This document shows, piece after piece, positions 1 to 7,992 of a stretch of DNA of 64,000 bases; position 1 is the stretch's first letter, and every line of letters begins with the position of its first letter. Source of the DNA: Streptomyces qaidamensis (GTDB lineage: Bacteria > Actinomycetota > Actinomycetes > Streptomycetales > Streptomycetaceae); contig NZ_CP015098.1 of assembly GCF_001611795.1 (NCBI RefSeq), forward strand, positions 8,432,001 to 8,496,000, in the 5' to 3' direction. Below the pieces are notes generated by a model. It saw only the letters and a list, made by a program, of their open reading frames with translations, searched no databases and was not told the DNA's origin. The translations under genes and the position numbers were made by a program.

Positions 1-1235
1 TCCTGCCCGACCCGGACGAGGTGCGCAAGGCCGCCGACATCCTCAACGAGGGAAGCAAGGTCGCCATGCTCGTCGGGCAGGGCGCCGCCCGCGCGTCGGC
101 CGAGGTGGTCGAGGTGGCCGAACTGCTCGGCGCGGGTGTGGCCAAGGCCCTGCTCGGCCGTGAGGTGCTGCCCGACGACCTGACCTTCGTCACCGGCCCC
201 ATCGGCCTGCTCGGCAGCAAGGCCAGCGACGACATGATCCGCGGCTGCGACACCCTCTTCATGATCGGCAGCAGCTTCCCGTACTCCGAGTGGCTCCCGG
301 ACGAGGGGCAGGCACGAGGTGTGGAGATCGACATCGACGGGCGCATGATCGGCATCCGCTACCCGATGGAAGCGCATCTGGTGGGTGACTCCAAGGAGAC
401 CCTGAAGGCGCTCATCCCTCTGCTGCGGCGCAAGGAGGACCGCGGCTGGCGGGAGAAGATCGAAAAGAACGTCGTCGAATGGAACGACCTGTGTGAGCGG
501 TGGGCCGCCCAGCACTTCGACGGCACCATCAATCCGCAGGCCGTCGCGTCCGAACTCTCGAAGAGGCTGCCGGACGACGCCATCCTGACCGCCGACTCGG
601 GCTCGGGCACCAACTGGTGGGCCCGCAACATCAAACTCCGGGAAGGCATGCGAGCCTCGCTGTCCGGCACCCTGGCCACGATGGGGCCGGGCACGCCGTA
701 CGCCATCGCGGCGCGGTTCGCCTACCCGGACCGCCCGGTGATCGCCTTCGTGGGCGACGGGGCCTTCCAGATGAACGGTATGAACGAGATGATCACCGTC
801 AAGCGGTACCTCGACCGGCTGTCCGGCCCGGCACCGTTCGTCTTCTGCGTGTTCAACAACCAGGACCTCAACCAGGTCACCTGGGAACAGCGCGCCATGT
901 CCGGTGACCCCAAGTACCCCGGATCGCAGACCATCCCCGACATCCCCTACGCGGCCTACGCTCAGCTGATCGGCCTCAAGGGCATCGTGTGCGACGACCC
1001 GGCGAACATCGGTGCCGCCTGGGACGAGGCGCTGGCCTCCGAGGTCCCGGTCGTGCTCGAGTTCAAGGTCGATGCGGAGATCGCCCCGATCCCGCCGCAC
1101 ATCATGGCCGAGCAGGGCAAGAAGGCCGCCAAGGCCGCTCTGCACGACCCCGAGAGGGCGGGAATCACGGCCAAGGGCGTACGCCAGAAGGTGACGCAGT
1201 ACGCCGAGCACCTGCCGGGCCGGGGGAAGTCATGA
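1..1235 (+). CDS. Thiamine-diphosphate-dependent enzyme (pyruvate oxidase / acetolactate synthase family), 3' part
   Basis: The reading frame is open from the first bases, so the true start lies upstream of the window; about 410 C-terminal residues remain. It covers the central cofactor domain and the C-terminal TPP-binding domain, with the GDG...NN diphosphate-binding motif visible as VGDGAFQM and VFNNQDLN. It aligns end to end with the complete paralogue at 6193-7992 and is bp-identical to it over 184-442. The family makes or cleaves alpha-keto acids (PoxB-like pyruvate:quinone oxidoreductase or acetolactate synthase-like); the substrate is not readable from sequence. The stop overlaps the start of the next gene (ATGA), which implies translational coupling to the SDR. 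The N-terminal domain with the catalytic Glu is outside the window. Confidence 0.93.
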   Translation, partial: LPDPDEVRKAADILNEGSKVAMLVGQGAARASAEVVEVAELLGAGVAKALLGREVLPDDLTFVTGPIGLLGSKASDDMIRGCDTLFMIGSSFPYSEWLPDEGQARGVEIDIDGRMIGIRYPMEAHLVGDSKETLKALIPLLRRKEDRGWREKIEKNVVEWNDLCERWAAQHFDGTINPQAVASELSKRLPDDAILTADSGSGTNWWARNIKLREGMRASLSGTLATMGPGTPYAIAARFAYPDRPVIAFVGDGAFQMNGMNEMITVKRYLDRLSGPAPFVFCVFNNQDLNQVTWEQRAMSGDPKYPGSQTIPDIPYAAYAQLIGLKGIVCDDPANIGAAWDEALASEVPVVLEFKVDAEIAPIPPHIMAEQGKKAAKAALHDPERAGITAKGVRQKVTQYAEHLPGRGKS

Positions 1236-2356
1236 CGGACAAGCGCGGTAAGACCGAGGTCGTCGTCGTGACGGGGGCGAGCGGCGGCGTCGGCCGGGCC
1301 ACGGCCCGGGCCTTCGCCGCCCGCGGCGCCTCCGTCGCGCTGCTCGCCCGCGGCGAGGAGGGCCTGGAGGGCGCCGCCCGTGACGTGCGCGAAGCGGGTG
1401 GCCGCGCGCTGCCCCTGGTGGTCGACGTCGCGGATGCCGAGGCCGTCGACGCTGCGGCGGAACGGGTCGAGGCGGAACTCGGCCCGATCGACGTGTGGGT
1501 GAACGCCGCCTTCTCGACCGTCTTCGCCACGATTACCGAGGTCAAGCCGGAGGAGTTCCGGCGGGCCACCGAGGTGACCTACTTCGGTTTCGTGCACGGC
1601 ACCCAGGCGGCCCTGCGCCGGATGATGCCGCGCGACCGGGGCACCATCGTGCAGGTCGGCTCGGCGCTGGCGTACCGCAGTGTCCCGCTGCAGTCCGTCT
1701 ACTGCGGTGCCAAAAGCGCCATCCGGGGCTTCACCGAGTCCCTGCGGTGCGAGCTGTTGCACGATCGCAGTGGCGTGCGCGTCACCATGGTGCAGCTGCC
1801 CGGCCTGAACACCCCGCAGTTCAGCTGGGTACTGTCCCGGTTGTCCCGGCACCCGCGGCCGGTGTCTCCCGTCTACCAGCCGGAGGTCGCCGCCCGGGGC
1901 GTCCTCTACGCGGCCGACCACGCGGCGCGGCGTGAGCACTGGGTGGGCGGCTCCACCGTCGCCACCCTGCTCGGGCAGCGCTTCGCCGCCGGACTGCTGG
2001 ACCGCTACCTTGCACGAACGGCGTACGACTCGCAGCAGACGGACGATCCCGTCGACCCGTCCCGCCCGGTCAACCTCTGGGAACCCGTCGACAGCGCGGC
2101 CGGACGCGACCACGGCGCGCACGGCGTCTTCGACGACGAGGCCCACGAGCACAGCGTGCAGTTGTGGCTGTCACGTCACCGCAGGCCGATCGCACTGGGC
2201 GCGGCCCTGGCCGGCGGCGTCGGCTCGGCGCTCGCCGCCGGACTGCGGCAGCAGCCTCACAAGGGCAGGACCGAGGCGTCGTTGAGCCGGACGGCGCACT
2301 CCAGCAGCAAGGCGTGGACGAACGCCTGGGGCAGGTTGCCGCGCAGCTGGCGCTGA
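1232..2356 (+). CDS. Short-chain dehydrogenase/reductase with C-terminal extension
   Basis: Classical SDR fold: Gly-rich cofactor motif TGASGGVG near residue 13, an NNAG-equivalent written VNAAF, and catalytic YxxxK as YCGAK near residue 157. The start is set by the ATGA overlap with the upstream thiamine enzyme, so the two are probably cotranscribed. The enzyme should be an NAD(P)-dependent oxidoreductase; the substrate is unknown. After the Rossmann domain there is a linker and a hydrophobic Ala/Gly segment (around residue 330), as in long SDRs with a membrane-associating tail. The last about 35 residues are Ser/Arg-rich and run antisense into the 3' end of the GH15 gene (about 100 bp overlap). 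They are probably not ancestral; the original stop may have been lost. Confidence 0.88.
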   Translation: MTDKRGKTEVVVVTGASGGVGRATARAFAARGASVALLARGEEGLEGAARDVREAGGRALPLVVDVADAEAVDAAAERVEAELGPIDVWVNAAFSTVFATITEVKPEEFRRATEVTYFGFVHGTQAALRRMMPRDRGTIVQVGSALAYRSVPLQSVYCGAKSAIRGFTESLRCELLHDRSGVRVTMVQLPGLNTPQFSWVLSRLSRHPRPVSPVYQPEVAARGVLYAADHAARREHWVGGSTVATLLGQRFAAGLLDRYLARTAYDSQQTDDPVDPSRPVNLWEPVDSAAGRDHGAHGVFDDEAHEHSVQLWLSRHRRPIALGAALAGGVGSALAAGLRQQPHKGRTEASLSRTAHSSSKAWTNAWGRLPRSWR

Positions 2357-4008
2357 CGTACGTCGTACTCCTCCGCGAACAGCCCGGGCGGTCCACAGGC
2401 CGTCCGGGTACGTTCGAACCAGCGGAAGGCGCCGACGCGGTCACCGAGGTGGTGCGTGGCCAGCGCCATGTGGAACCCGCACAGCAGGAAGGCGCCCTCG
2501 GCTTCGCCGAGCGGCTTTCCCGGGTGCTCGAAACGGTAGAGATAGCCGTCCTGGGCGAGCCGCTCCTCGATGCGGGCGCGGGTGAGCCCGGTACTGGGAT
2601 CGTCGGCGGCCATGCACCCGCGTGCCAGCGGCACCAGCAGAGCCGCCTCCGGGCCGTCGTCGTCGGCCGCGCGGCGCCAGTACCCGTCCGGGTGCAGGCA
2701 GCGCCGGCGGGTCTCGGCCAGGACGGACTCGGCGATCTCGGCCCCCCGTCGGCCCTGTGTGCCGGGCAGGACGTCCGCGATCCGGCGCAGTCCGCAGACC
2801 ACACTGAGCCGCGAATGCGTCCACCACCGTTCTTCCAGCTCCCACAGGCCGGCATCGGGCTCCCGCCACCGGCGCTCCACGGCGTCGACCGCGACGCGCA
2901 CCGCATCCAGCGCGTCCTTGGTCAGCCGGTCGTGGCGGGCGGCGGCCGCGAACAACTGCAGGGCTTCGCCGAAGGTGTCGAGCTGGAACTGCGAGGCCGC
3001 CTTGTTGCCGATCCGGTCGGCACCACCCGGATAGCCGGGCAGTGACAGAGGGCTCTCCTTCGGCATCGGCTCCCCGGTGACCGTGTAGGCGGGGTGCACG
3101 CCGTCACCGTCGGCGAGGATGCGGCCGGCGGTGAACTCCACGGCGGTGTCCAGGAGCTCGTGAGGCCCGTGCGCGGCGACGGCGAGGCCCGCGTAGCACT
3201 GGTCCCGCAGCCAGGTGTAGCGGTAGTCGTAGCTGCGCCCGGAGTTGGCCCGCTCCGGCAGGGACGTGGTGGCGGCGGCGACCATGCCGCCCGAGCTGCT
3301 GGTCAGCCCGCGCAGCACCGCGTACGCGTGCCGGGCGTCGCGTGGGGCGGCGAGAGCAGAGCAGTCCGGGACGGCGCGTCGCCACTCCTGCTCGGTGCGG
3401 GCCCAGAGCTCGTCCGGATTGAGCCGCTGCCCGGTGGGAGCGGTGGACAGCTCCATCACGAGGTCGTGCTGTTCGCCGTTTTCCAGGCGGAAGTCGCCGC
3501 GCAACCCGGCCCGGGGATCCCACGTGGCTCGCGGTGCGCCCAGGAGCCGCATCCGCAGCCCGCCGCCCGTCGCCGTCCAGACACCGTCTTCCAGGCGGGG
3601 TTCCCGCAGGTGCCGCGTGCCGAAGCCGGGACGCGGGTCGAGTTCCATCCGCGTGCGCGCCGCACCCCTGATGACCCGCATCCTGCGGAGCAGGACGAGA
3701 CGGTCGGGCGAGGCCGGCACGGCCAGGGCGTCACGGCACTCGATCACGGAGTCCGCGCTCACCCACCGGTGCACCCGGATGAGCGTGCCCTCCTGGTACG
3801 TGCCGCCCCATACGTGCCAGGGATCCACGGGCGTCCACGCGAAGTGTCCGCTGCCCCCGATCAGCGCCGAGAAGACCGCGTCGCTGTGCCAGCGCGGCGC
3901 ACAGAGCCACACGACCCTGCCCTCCGGATCCACGACGGCGCCACGCTCGCCGTCCGCGAGCACGGAGTACTCCCGCAGGACGCGGGGAGGGCTGGGCACA
4001 TCAAACAT
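2257..4008 (-). CDS. Glycoside hydrolase family 15 (glucoamylase/trehalase-like)
   Basis: About 583 residues, the usual length for prokaryotic GH15 proteins. The N-terminal half is the beta-sandwich (trehalase-like N domain, with VVWLCAPRWHSDAVF). The C-terminal (alpha/alpha)6 barrel carries the family blocks YDYRYTWLRDQ and GLWELEERWWTHSRLS, the latter holding a catalytic-site glutamate region. Likely substrates are alpha-1,1 or alpha-1,4 glucans such as trehalose or maltodextrin; no signal peptide, so cytoplasmic. ATG 4008 (MFDVPSPPRVL) was chosen because homology-like sequence begins there; the frame is open further upstream and ATG 4038 is an alternative. Its 3' end overlaps the SDR tail on the opposite strand. 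GH15 enzymes often sit in Streptomyces osmotic or trehalose stress regions, which fits the neighbouring stress sigma factor. Confidence 0.9.
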   Translation of the reverse strand: MFDVPSPPRVLREYSVLADGERGAVVDPEGRVVWLCAPRWHSDAVFSALIGGSGHFAWTPVDPWHVWGGTYQEGTLIRVHRWVSADSVIECRDALAVPASPDRLVLLRRMRVIRGAARTRMELDPRPGFGTRHLREPRLEDGVWTATGGGLRMRLLGAPRATWDPRAGLRGDFRLENGEQHDLVMELSTAPTGQRLNPDELWARTEQEWRRAVPDCSALAAPRDARHAYAVLRGLTSSSGGMVAAATTSLPERANSGRSYDYRYTWLRDQCYAGLAVAAHGPHELLDTAVEFTAGRILADGDGVHPAYTVTGEPMPKESPLSLPGYPGGADRIGNKAASQFQLDTFGEALQLFAAAARHDRLTKDALDAVRVAVDAVERRWREPDAGLWELEERWWTHSRLSVVCGLRRIADVLPGTQGRRGAEIAESVLAETRRRCLHPDGYWRRAADDDGPEAALLVPLARGCMAADDPSTGLTRARIEERLAQDGYLYRFEHPGKPLGEAEGAFLLCGFHMALATHHLGDRVGAFRWFERTRTACGPPGLFAEEYDVRQRQLRGNLPQAFVHALLLECAVRLNDASVLPL

Positions 4009-4082
4009 CTGCGATCGCCTTCGGGGTCGTTCCACCATGGAGCAGGGGCTTTCCCGGCGGGGATGGCCGGAAACGGTCGGCA

Positions 4083-4433
4083 TCACCCGTGCCCGTCGCC
4101 GACGCGTCCGGCACGGGCACCGCGCACCGAGCTCAGCGTGAACGCGCAGGCCACGCAGAGGTCGGTGAGGGCCGCGCCGCGCCAGCGTTCGCTGCGCAGT
4201 GCCAGGCCGGCCATGCTCACGGCGTGCGACGCGTCGAGCGCCGTCCTCCAGGCGGGTGACAGCAGACCTCGGGTGGGGGCGGCTCCCTGCAGGACATGGC
4301 GCACGCCCAGCGCGCGAACGGCCGTCCGGCCCGTCCGGCCCGGCGGTGTCCGCAGCAGGCGGTGCAGCAGGACGTCGGGGAACAGCGTGAGCGTGGCCCC
4401 CCACACGACACGGACGACGGGCTCGGACACCAT
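4083..4433 (-). CDS. Small hypothetical membrane protein
   Basis: 116 residues from ATG 4433, not recognised. Two hydrophobic stretches (around VVWGATLTLFPDVLL and LTDLCVACAFTL) suggest an integral membrane protein. Third codon positions are strongly G/C in this frame, supporting real coding use. It lies between the PepSY gene (7 nt upstream) and the GH15 gene on the same strand, so the three may form one transcript. The open frame of the sigma factor gene overlaps it in another frame, and that overlap is more likely the artefact. The function is unknown. Confidence 0.55.
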   Translation of the reverse strand: MVSEPVVRVVWGATLTLFPDVLLHRLLRTPPGRTGRTAVRALGVRHVLQGAAPTRGLLSPAWRTALDASHAVSMAGLALRSERWRGAALTDLCVACAFTLSSVRGARAGRVGDGHG

Positions 4434-5827
4434 GACGCGGTCACCTTCGTTCGACGGGCGAAGCCGTGGCCGAAGGCGGCGGGCCGGGCTTGGTCGTCCG
4501 ACTGCGGACCACCTCGCCGGTCACAGCGTCGACCTGGTAGATGTGCGTGTTTTCCGGACGGATGGTCGTGACACCGACCGACCAGACGGGCTTGTCCTCC
4601 TTGCCCCTCGTCAGCCTCACGGCGGTGACCTTGCCGTAGCGCGGGTCCTCCACCGCCGTGGCGGCCACCTGCTCGGCGGCCTCTTCCGGCGGCGTGAACG
4701 GGCTGCCTTCTGACGGACGTGGGGTGGCCCGGTGCCGCCGACGCCAGGCCAGAAGCCGGGGTGGAAGCCGAAGATGGGGAAGAAGCCGAAGCCGGGGTGG
4801 GAGCCGAAGCCGGAGCGGAGGCAGAAGCCGACGTGGAGGCCGCGGGCGCACCCGTAGTCGCCGGACGCGCCGCGCCACCGGACCGCGTGAGACGGTCCGG
4901 CATCGCCGTGCGGAGTCGGCCACCGGGCCGGCCCGGTGGCCGGGTGGCCCGGTCGCGGACCGGCCTCTGCCGCACCTTCCCCTCGCCTCCCGGGCACGGC
5001 TCGGACTCGGACTCGGACGCCAGAAGAGCTTCTCGGAGTCGACCGAGACAACGCCGCAGAATCCGCGAGACCTGCATCTGCGAGACGCCGATGACGTCCG
5101 CGATCTGCTGCTGGGTCTGTTCCTGGTAGAAGCGCAGGTAGAGGACTCGGCGGTCCCGCTCCGGGAGCTGTCTCACCTGGGTCACCAGCGCGACGGTGTC
5201 GACGACACGGCCGAGCGCCGCGTCCTCGGAGCCGAGCAAGAAGGCCAGCGGCGACTCCTGGTCGGACCTCACCGGTTCGTCCAGGGATCGTGGGCGGCAC
5301 TCGTGCAGCGCCCGCAGGGTGGACAGCACCCGGTCCGGTTTCAGCCCGGTGTGCTCGGCGATCTGCTCAGGGGTGGGCGAGCCGCCGCCGAGCCGCTGCT
5401 CGAGTTCTTCGACCGCCTGGAAGACCGGCCCGCTCGCCTCCTGAAGGGAACGGGGGAGGCGCACGGCAGTGGTGCGGTCACGCAGATGCCGCCTGATCTC
5501 ACCCGTCAGCTTGGGAAGCGCGTACGAGAGGAAGGCGTGCCCCAGATCCGGGTCATAGCCGTCGACGGCTTTGATCAAGCCGACGGAGGCGACCTGGACG
5601 AGATCGTCGAAGTCCTCTCCATGGCGCCGGAAACGGTGTGAGACCCGGCGGACCAGCGGCAACAGCATACGGATGACCTGGTCCCGCAGGACGTCCCGCC
5701 GCGGTCCCGGGGGCTGCTGCGCGAGTTCGCGCATCAGCGCGTCGAGTCGGTCCGAGAAGGGCTCCGACGCGGCGGTGGTGTCGCTGTGCGGGAGCGGGGC
5801 GGCGGCTGTGGCGGGCATGAGCCTCAT
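4217..5827 (-). CDS. RNA polymerase sigma factor of the SigB/SigF (stress/sporulation) family with over-long 3' frame
   Basis: The first about 270 residues are a complete group 3 sigma factor: region 2 (DDLVQVASVGLIKAVDGYDP), region 3 with LPRSLQEA and the TPEQIAEHTG helix, and region 4 with LPERDRRVLYLRFY and the helix-turn-helix QQQIADVIGVSQMQVSRILRR. Such factors are controlled by RsbW-type anti-sigma kinases and STAS antagonists and direct osmotic, oxidative or developmental regulons. ATG 5827 was chosen; GTG 5887 and ATG 5818 are alternatives and no strong ribosome site is visible. After residue about 280 the frame stays open to 4217 through an Ala/Ser/Pro run and across the PepSY and small membrane genes. 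That part lacks normal codon bias and is probably not native, so the real protein likely ends near 4940-5000. Confidence 0.8.
   Translation of the reverse strand: MRLMPATAAAPLPHSDTTAASEPFSDRLDALMRELAQQPPGPRRDVLRDQVIRMLLPLVRRVSHRFRRHGEDFDDLVQVASVGLIKAVDGYDPDLGHAFLSYALPKLTGEIRRHLRDRTTAVRLPRSLQEASGPVFQAVEELEQRLGGGSPTPEQIAEHTGLKPDRVLSTLRALHECRPRSLDEPVRSDQESPLAFLLGSEDAALGRVVDTVALVTQVRQLPERDRRVLYLRFYQEQTQQQIADVIGVSQMQVSRILRRCLGRLREALLASESESEPCPGGEGKVRQRPVRDRATRPPGRPGGRLRTAMPDRLTRSGGAARPATTGAPAASTSASASAPASAPTPASASSPSSASTPASGLASAAPGHPTSVRRQPVHAAGRGRRAGGRHGGGGPALRQGHRREADEGQGGQARLVGRCHDHPSGKHAHLPGRRCDRRGGPQSDDQARPAAFGHGFARRTKVTASWCPSPSSVSCGGPRSRCSPTSCCTACCGHRRAGRAGRPFARWACAMSCREPPPPEVCCHPPGGRRSTRRTP
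4441..4923 (-). CDS. PepSY-domain protein with uncertain N-terminus
   Basis: The C-terminal about 80 residues are a convincing PepSY domain: EEAAEQVAATAV, then KVTAVRLTRG, DKPVWSVGV and YQVDAVTGEVV. PepSY domains are small inhibitory or chaperone-like folds, usually exported. Codon third positions fit this frame only from about 4735 downward. Upstream, the same frame encodes an implausible Arg/Pro/Leu-rich stretch, while another frame of the same strand encodes a Gly-Phe-rich stretch (GFGFFPIFGFHPGF) with nearly every codon ending in C. The true N-terminus was therefore probably in a different frame, with one frameshift or an assembly error near 4735. GTG 4923 is only the first in-frame start. 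The domain call is good; the gene model is poor. Confidence 0.5.
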   Translation of the reverse strand: MADSARRCRTVSRGPVARRVRRLRVRPRPPRRLLPPLRLRLPPRLRLLPHLRLPPRLLAWRRRHRATPRPSEGSPFTPPEEAAEQVAATAVEDPRYGKVTAVRLTRGKEDKPVWSVGVTTIRPENTHIYQVDAVTGEVVRSRTTKPGPPPSATASPVERR

Positions 5828-6126
5828 AGGGGGTCGGGCCGGGCGAGGGACGTGCGGCGGCACACATGAGGCGCCGTCACTGAACACCGGGCGAGCGGTC
5901 AGCAGGTTGCCCGCAAGGCCGCACCGGACGCCGCTGTTTCAACGACGCGCGGACGTGTCCGAGCGCGTCCTCGCAGGACGGTGTTGTCTCTTCCGCGCCA
6001 TGGAGTCACCCGCCTCTGCCGCCATGAAACAGGCCGTGCGCGGGGGGCGCGAGATACCGCCCGCCAGGGGAGTGAAGGGGTGAGGACACCGTTCCGGTCC
6101 GTGCGAGTGGTGGACCGGCGCCCACC

Positions 6127-6151
6127 GTTTACGCGTCCGGCGCACGGGTGA
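6127..6151 (+). promoter_or_regulatory. Candidate sigma-B-type promoter for the thiamine enzyme operon
   Basis: GTTT at 6127-6130 is followed by 15 nt and GGGTGA at 6146-6151. Streptomyces SigB-group promoters follow GNNT-N14-16-GGGTAC/T, so the -35 and spacing match and the -10 matches four of six positions. It sits 41 nt upstream of the ATG at 6193, a normal leader length. The same element with the same spacing lies before the SPW gene at 14273. The SigB/F-family gene next door is a plausible reader. Inference only. Confidence 0.5.
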
Positions 6152-6192
6152 CCCACTGGTGACGGCACAGAGGTGCCCGGAGGGAGTACGTC

Positions 6193-7992
6193 ATGACACT
6201 GGTCGCCGACTTCGTGCTGCAACGTCTGGCCGAGTGGGGTGTGCGGCGGGTCTACGGTTATCCGGGCGATGGGATCAACGGTCTGCTGGGTGCTTTCGAC
6301 CGGGCCGAGGGTGAGCCGGAGTTCATTCAGGCGCGGCATGAGGAGATGGCCGCGTTCATGGCGTGCGCGCATGCCAAGTTCACCGGTGAGGTGGGCTGCT
6401 GTGTCGCCACGTCGGGGCCGGGCGCCGTCCACCTCCTCAATGGTCTGTACGACGCCAAGCTGGACCATCAGCCCGTCGTCGCCGTGGTGGGCCAGCAGAA
6501 GCGGCTGTCCCTCGGCACGCACTACCAGCAGGAGATCGCCCTTCAGCAGTTGTTCGCCGACGTGTCCGAGTTCTGCCAGATGGTGGTGCACCCGGGGCAG
6601 GCCCGGCACGTCATCGACCGGGCCTTCAAGACCGCGCTGACCACGCGCGGGGTCGCCACGATCATCATCCCGAACGACATCCAGGAGGAGGATGCCCAGC
6701 CCTCGCCGCCGAAGAAGCACGGCTCGGTGTTCTCCAGCGTCGGCTGGAGCCGCCCGCGCCTGTTGCCCGACGAGGGGGAGCTGCGCAGGGCGGCGGGCAT
6801 TCTGAACGCCGGCAGCAAGATCGCCATGATCATCGGCCAAGGGGCGGCGCACGCGGAGAGCGAGGTCGTGGAGGCGGCCGAACTGCTCGGCGCGGGCGTG
6901 GCCAAGGCCCTGCTCGGCCGCGATGTGCTGCCCGACGACCTGCCCTTCGTCACCGGCCCCATCGGCCTGCTCGGCAGCAAGGCCAGCGACGACATGATCC
7001 GCGGCTGCGACACCCTCTTCATGATCGGCAGCAGCTTCCCGTACTCCGAGTGGCTCCCGGACGAGGGGCAGGCACGAGGTGTGGAGATCGACATCGACGG
7101 GCGCATGATCGGCATCCGCTACCCGATGGAAGCGCATCTGGTGGGTGACTCCAAGGAGACCCTGAAGGCGCTCATCCCTCTGCTGCGGCGCAAGGAGGAC
7201 CGGTCATGGCGGGAGAAGATCGAGAAGGACGTCACCGAGTGGAACGCCCTCTGCCGGAAGCGGGCCGGCCAGCATTTCGGGGGGACCATCAACCCCGAGG
7301 CCGTGGCCGCGGAACTCTCGCCCCGCTTGCCGGACGGTGTCATCCTGACCGCCGACTCGGGCTCCGGCACGAACTGGTGGGCTCGGCACCTGAAGCTGCG
7401 CAAAGGCATGCAGGCCTCGCTCTCGGGAACGCTGGCCACGATGGGGCCGGGCACTCCCTACGCGATCGCCGCCCGGTTCGCCCACCCGGACCGGCCGGTC
7501 ATCGCCTTCGTCGGGGACGGCGCGTTCCAGATGAGCGGCATGGCCGAGATGATCACCGTCAAGCGGTACCTGGACCGGCTGTCCGGCCCGGCGCCGTTCG
7601 TCTTCTGCGTGTTCAACAACCAGGACCTCAACCAGGTCACCTGGGAACAGCGCGCCATGTCCGGTGATCCGAAGTTCCGGGGCTCGCAGGAGATCCCGGA
7701 CATCCCGTATGCCAAGTACGCCGAACTCATCGGCCTGAAGGGCATCTACTGCGACAAGCCGAAGAAGATCGGCAAGGCGTGGGACGAGGCGCTGTCCAGT
7801 GACCGGCCGGTGGTGCTGGAGTTCAAGGTCGACGCCGAGATCGCACCCATCCCGCCGCACATCAACAAGACGCAGGGCAAGAAGGCCGCCAAGGCGGCCG
7901 TGCGGGACCCGGAGGGAGTGGGCATCGCCGTCAAGGGAGCGCGTCAGAAGATCACCGAGCTGGCCGAGCACCTGCCGGGTAGGCACCCGTGA
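6193..7992 (+). CDS. Thiamine-diphosphate-dependent enzyme (PoxB/acetolactate synthase-like), complete
   Basis: 599 residues, the normal length for the PoxB/IlvB superfamily. The N-terminal PYR domain has the catalytic Glu in RHEEMAAF (residues 50-51) and YGYPGDGINGLLGAF. A central domain follows, then the PP domain with GDG at residue 441 and NN at 475. Well-placed ribosome site GGAGGG about 8 nt before ATG 6193. The family decarboxylates pyruvate or related 2-keto acids with FAD or quinone as partner; exact chemistry not assigned. The stop overlaps the enolase-family start (GTGA), and the FAD/Fe-S oxidoreductase follows within 30 nt, so the three form one operon. A central tract is identical at DNA level to the upstream paralogue. 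Confidence 0.95.
   Translation: MTLVADFVLQRLAEWGVRRVYGYPGDGINGLLGAFDRAEGEPEFIQARHEEMAAFMACAHAKFTGEVGCCVATSGPGAVHLLNGLYDAKLDHQPVVAVVGQQKRLSLGTHYQQEIALQQLFADVSEFCQMVVHPGQARHVIDRAFKTALTTRGVATIIIPNDIQEEDAQPSPPKKHGSVFSSVGWSRPRLLPDEGELRRAAGILNAGSKIAMIIGQGAAHAESEVVEAAELLGAGVAKALLGRDVLPDDLPFVTGPIGLLGSKASDDMIRGCDTLFMIGSSFPYSEWLPDEGQARGVEIDIDGRMIGIRYPMEAHLVGDSKETLKALIPLLRRKEDRSWREKIEKDVTEWNALCRKRAGQHFGGTINPEAVAAELSPRLPDGVILTADSGSGTNWWARHLKLRKGMQASLSGTLATMGPGTPYAIAARFAHPDRPVIAFVGDGAFQMSGMAEMITVKRYLDRLSGPAPFVFCVFNNQDLNQVTWEQRAMSGDPKFRGSQEIPDIPYAKYAELIGLKGIYCDKPKKIGKAWDEALSSDRPVVLEFKVDAEIAPIPPHINKTQGKKAAKAAVRDPEGVGIAVKGARQKITELAEHLPGRHP

Noticed and set aside
5900..5940. GCGT-N15-GGGCAA upstream of the sigma gene as an autoregulatory sigma-B promoter
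   Set aside because: The -10 matches only the GGG; too weak to support against background in G-rich DNA.
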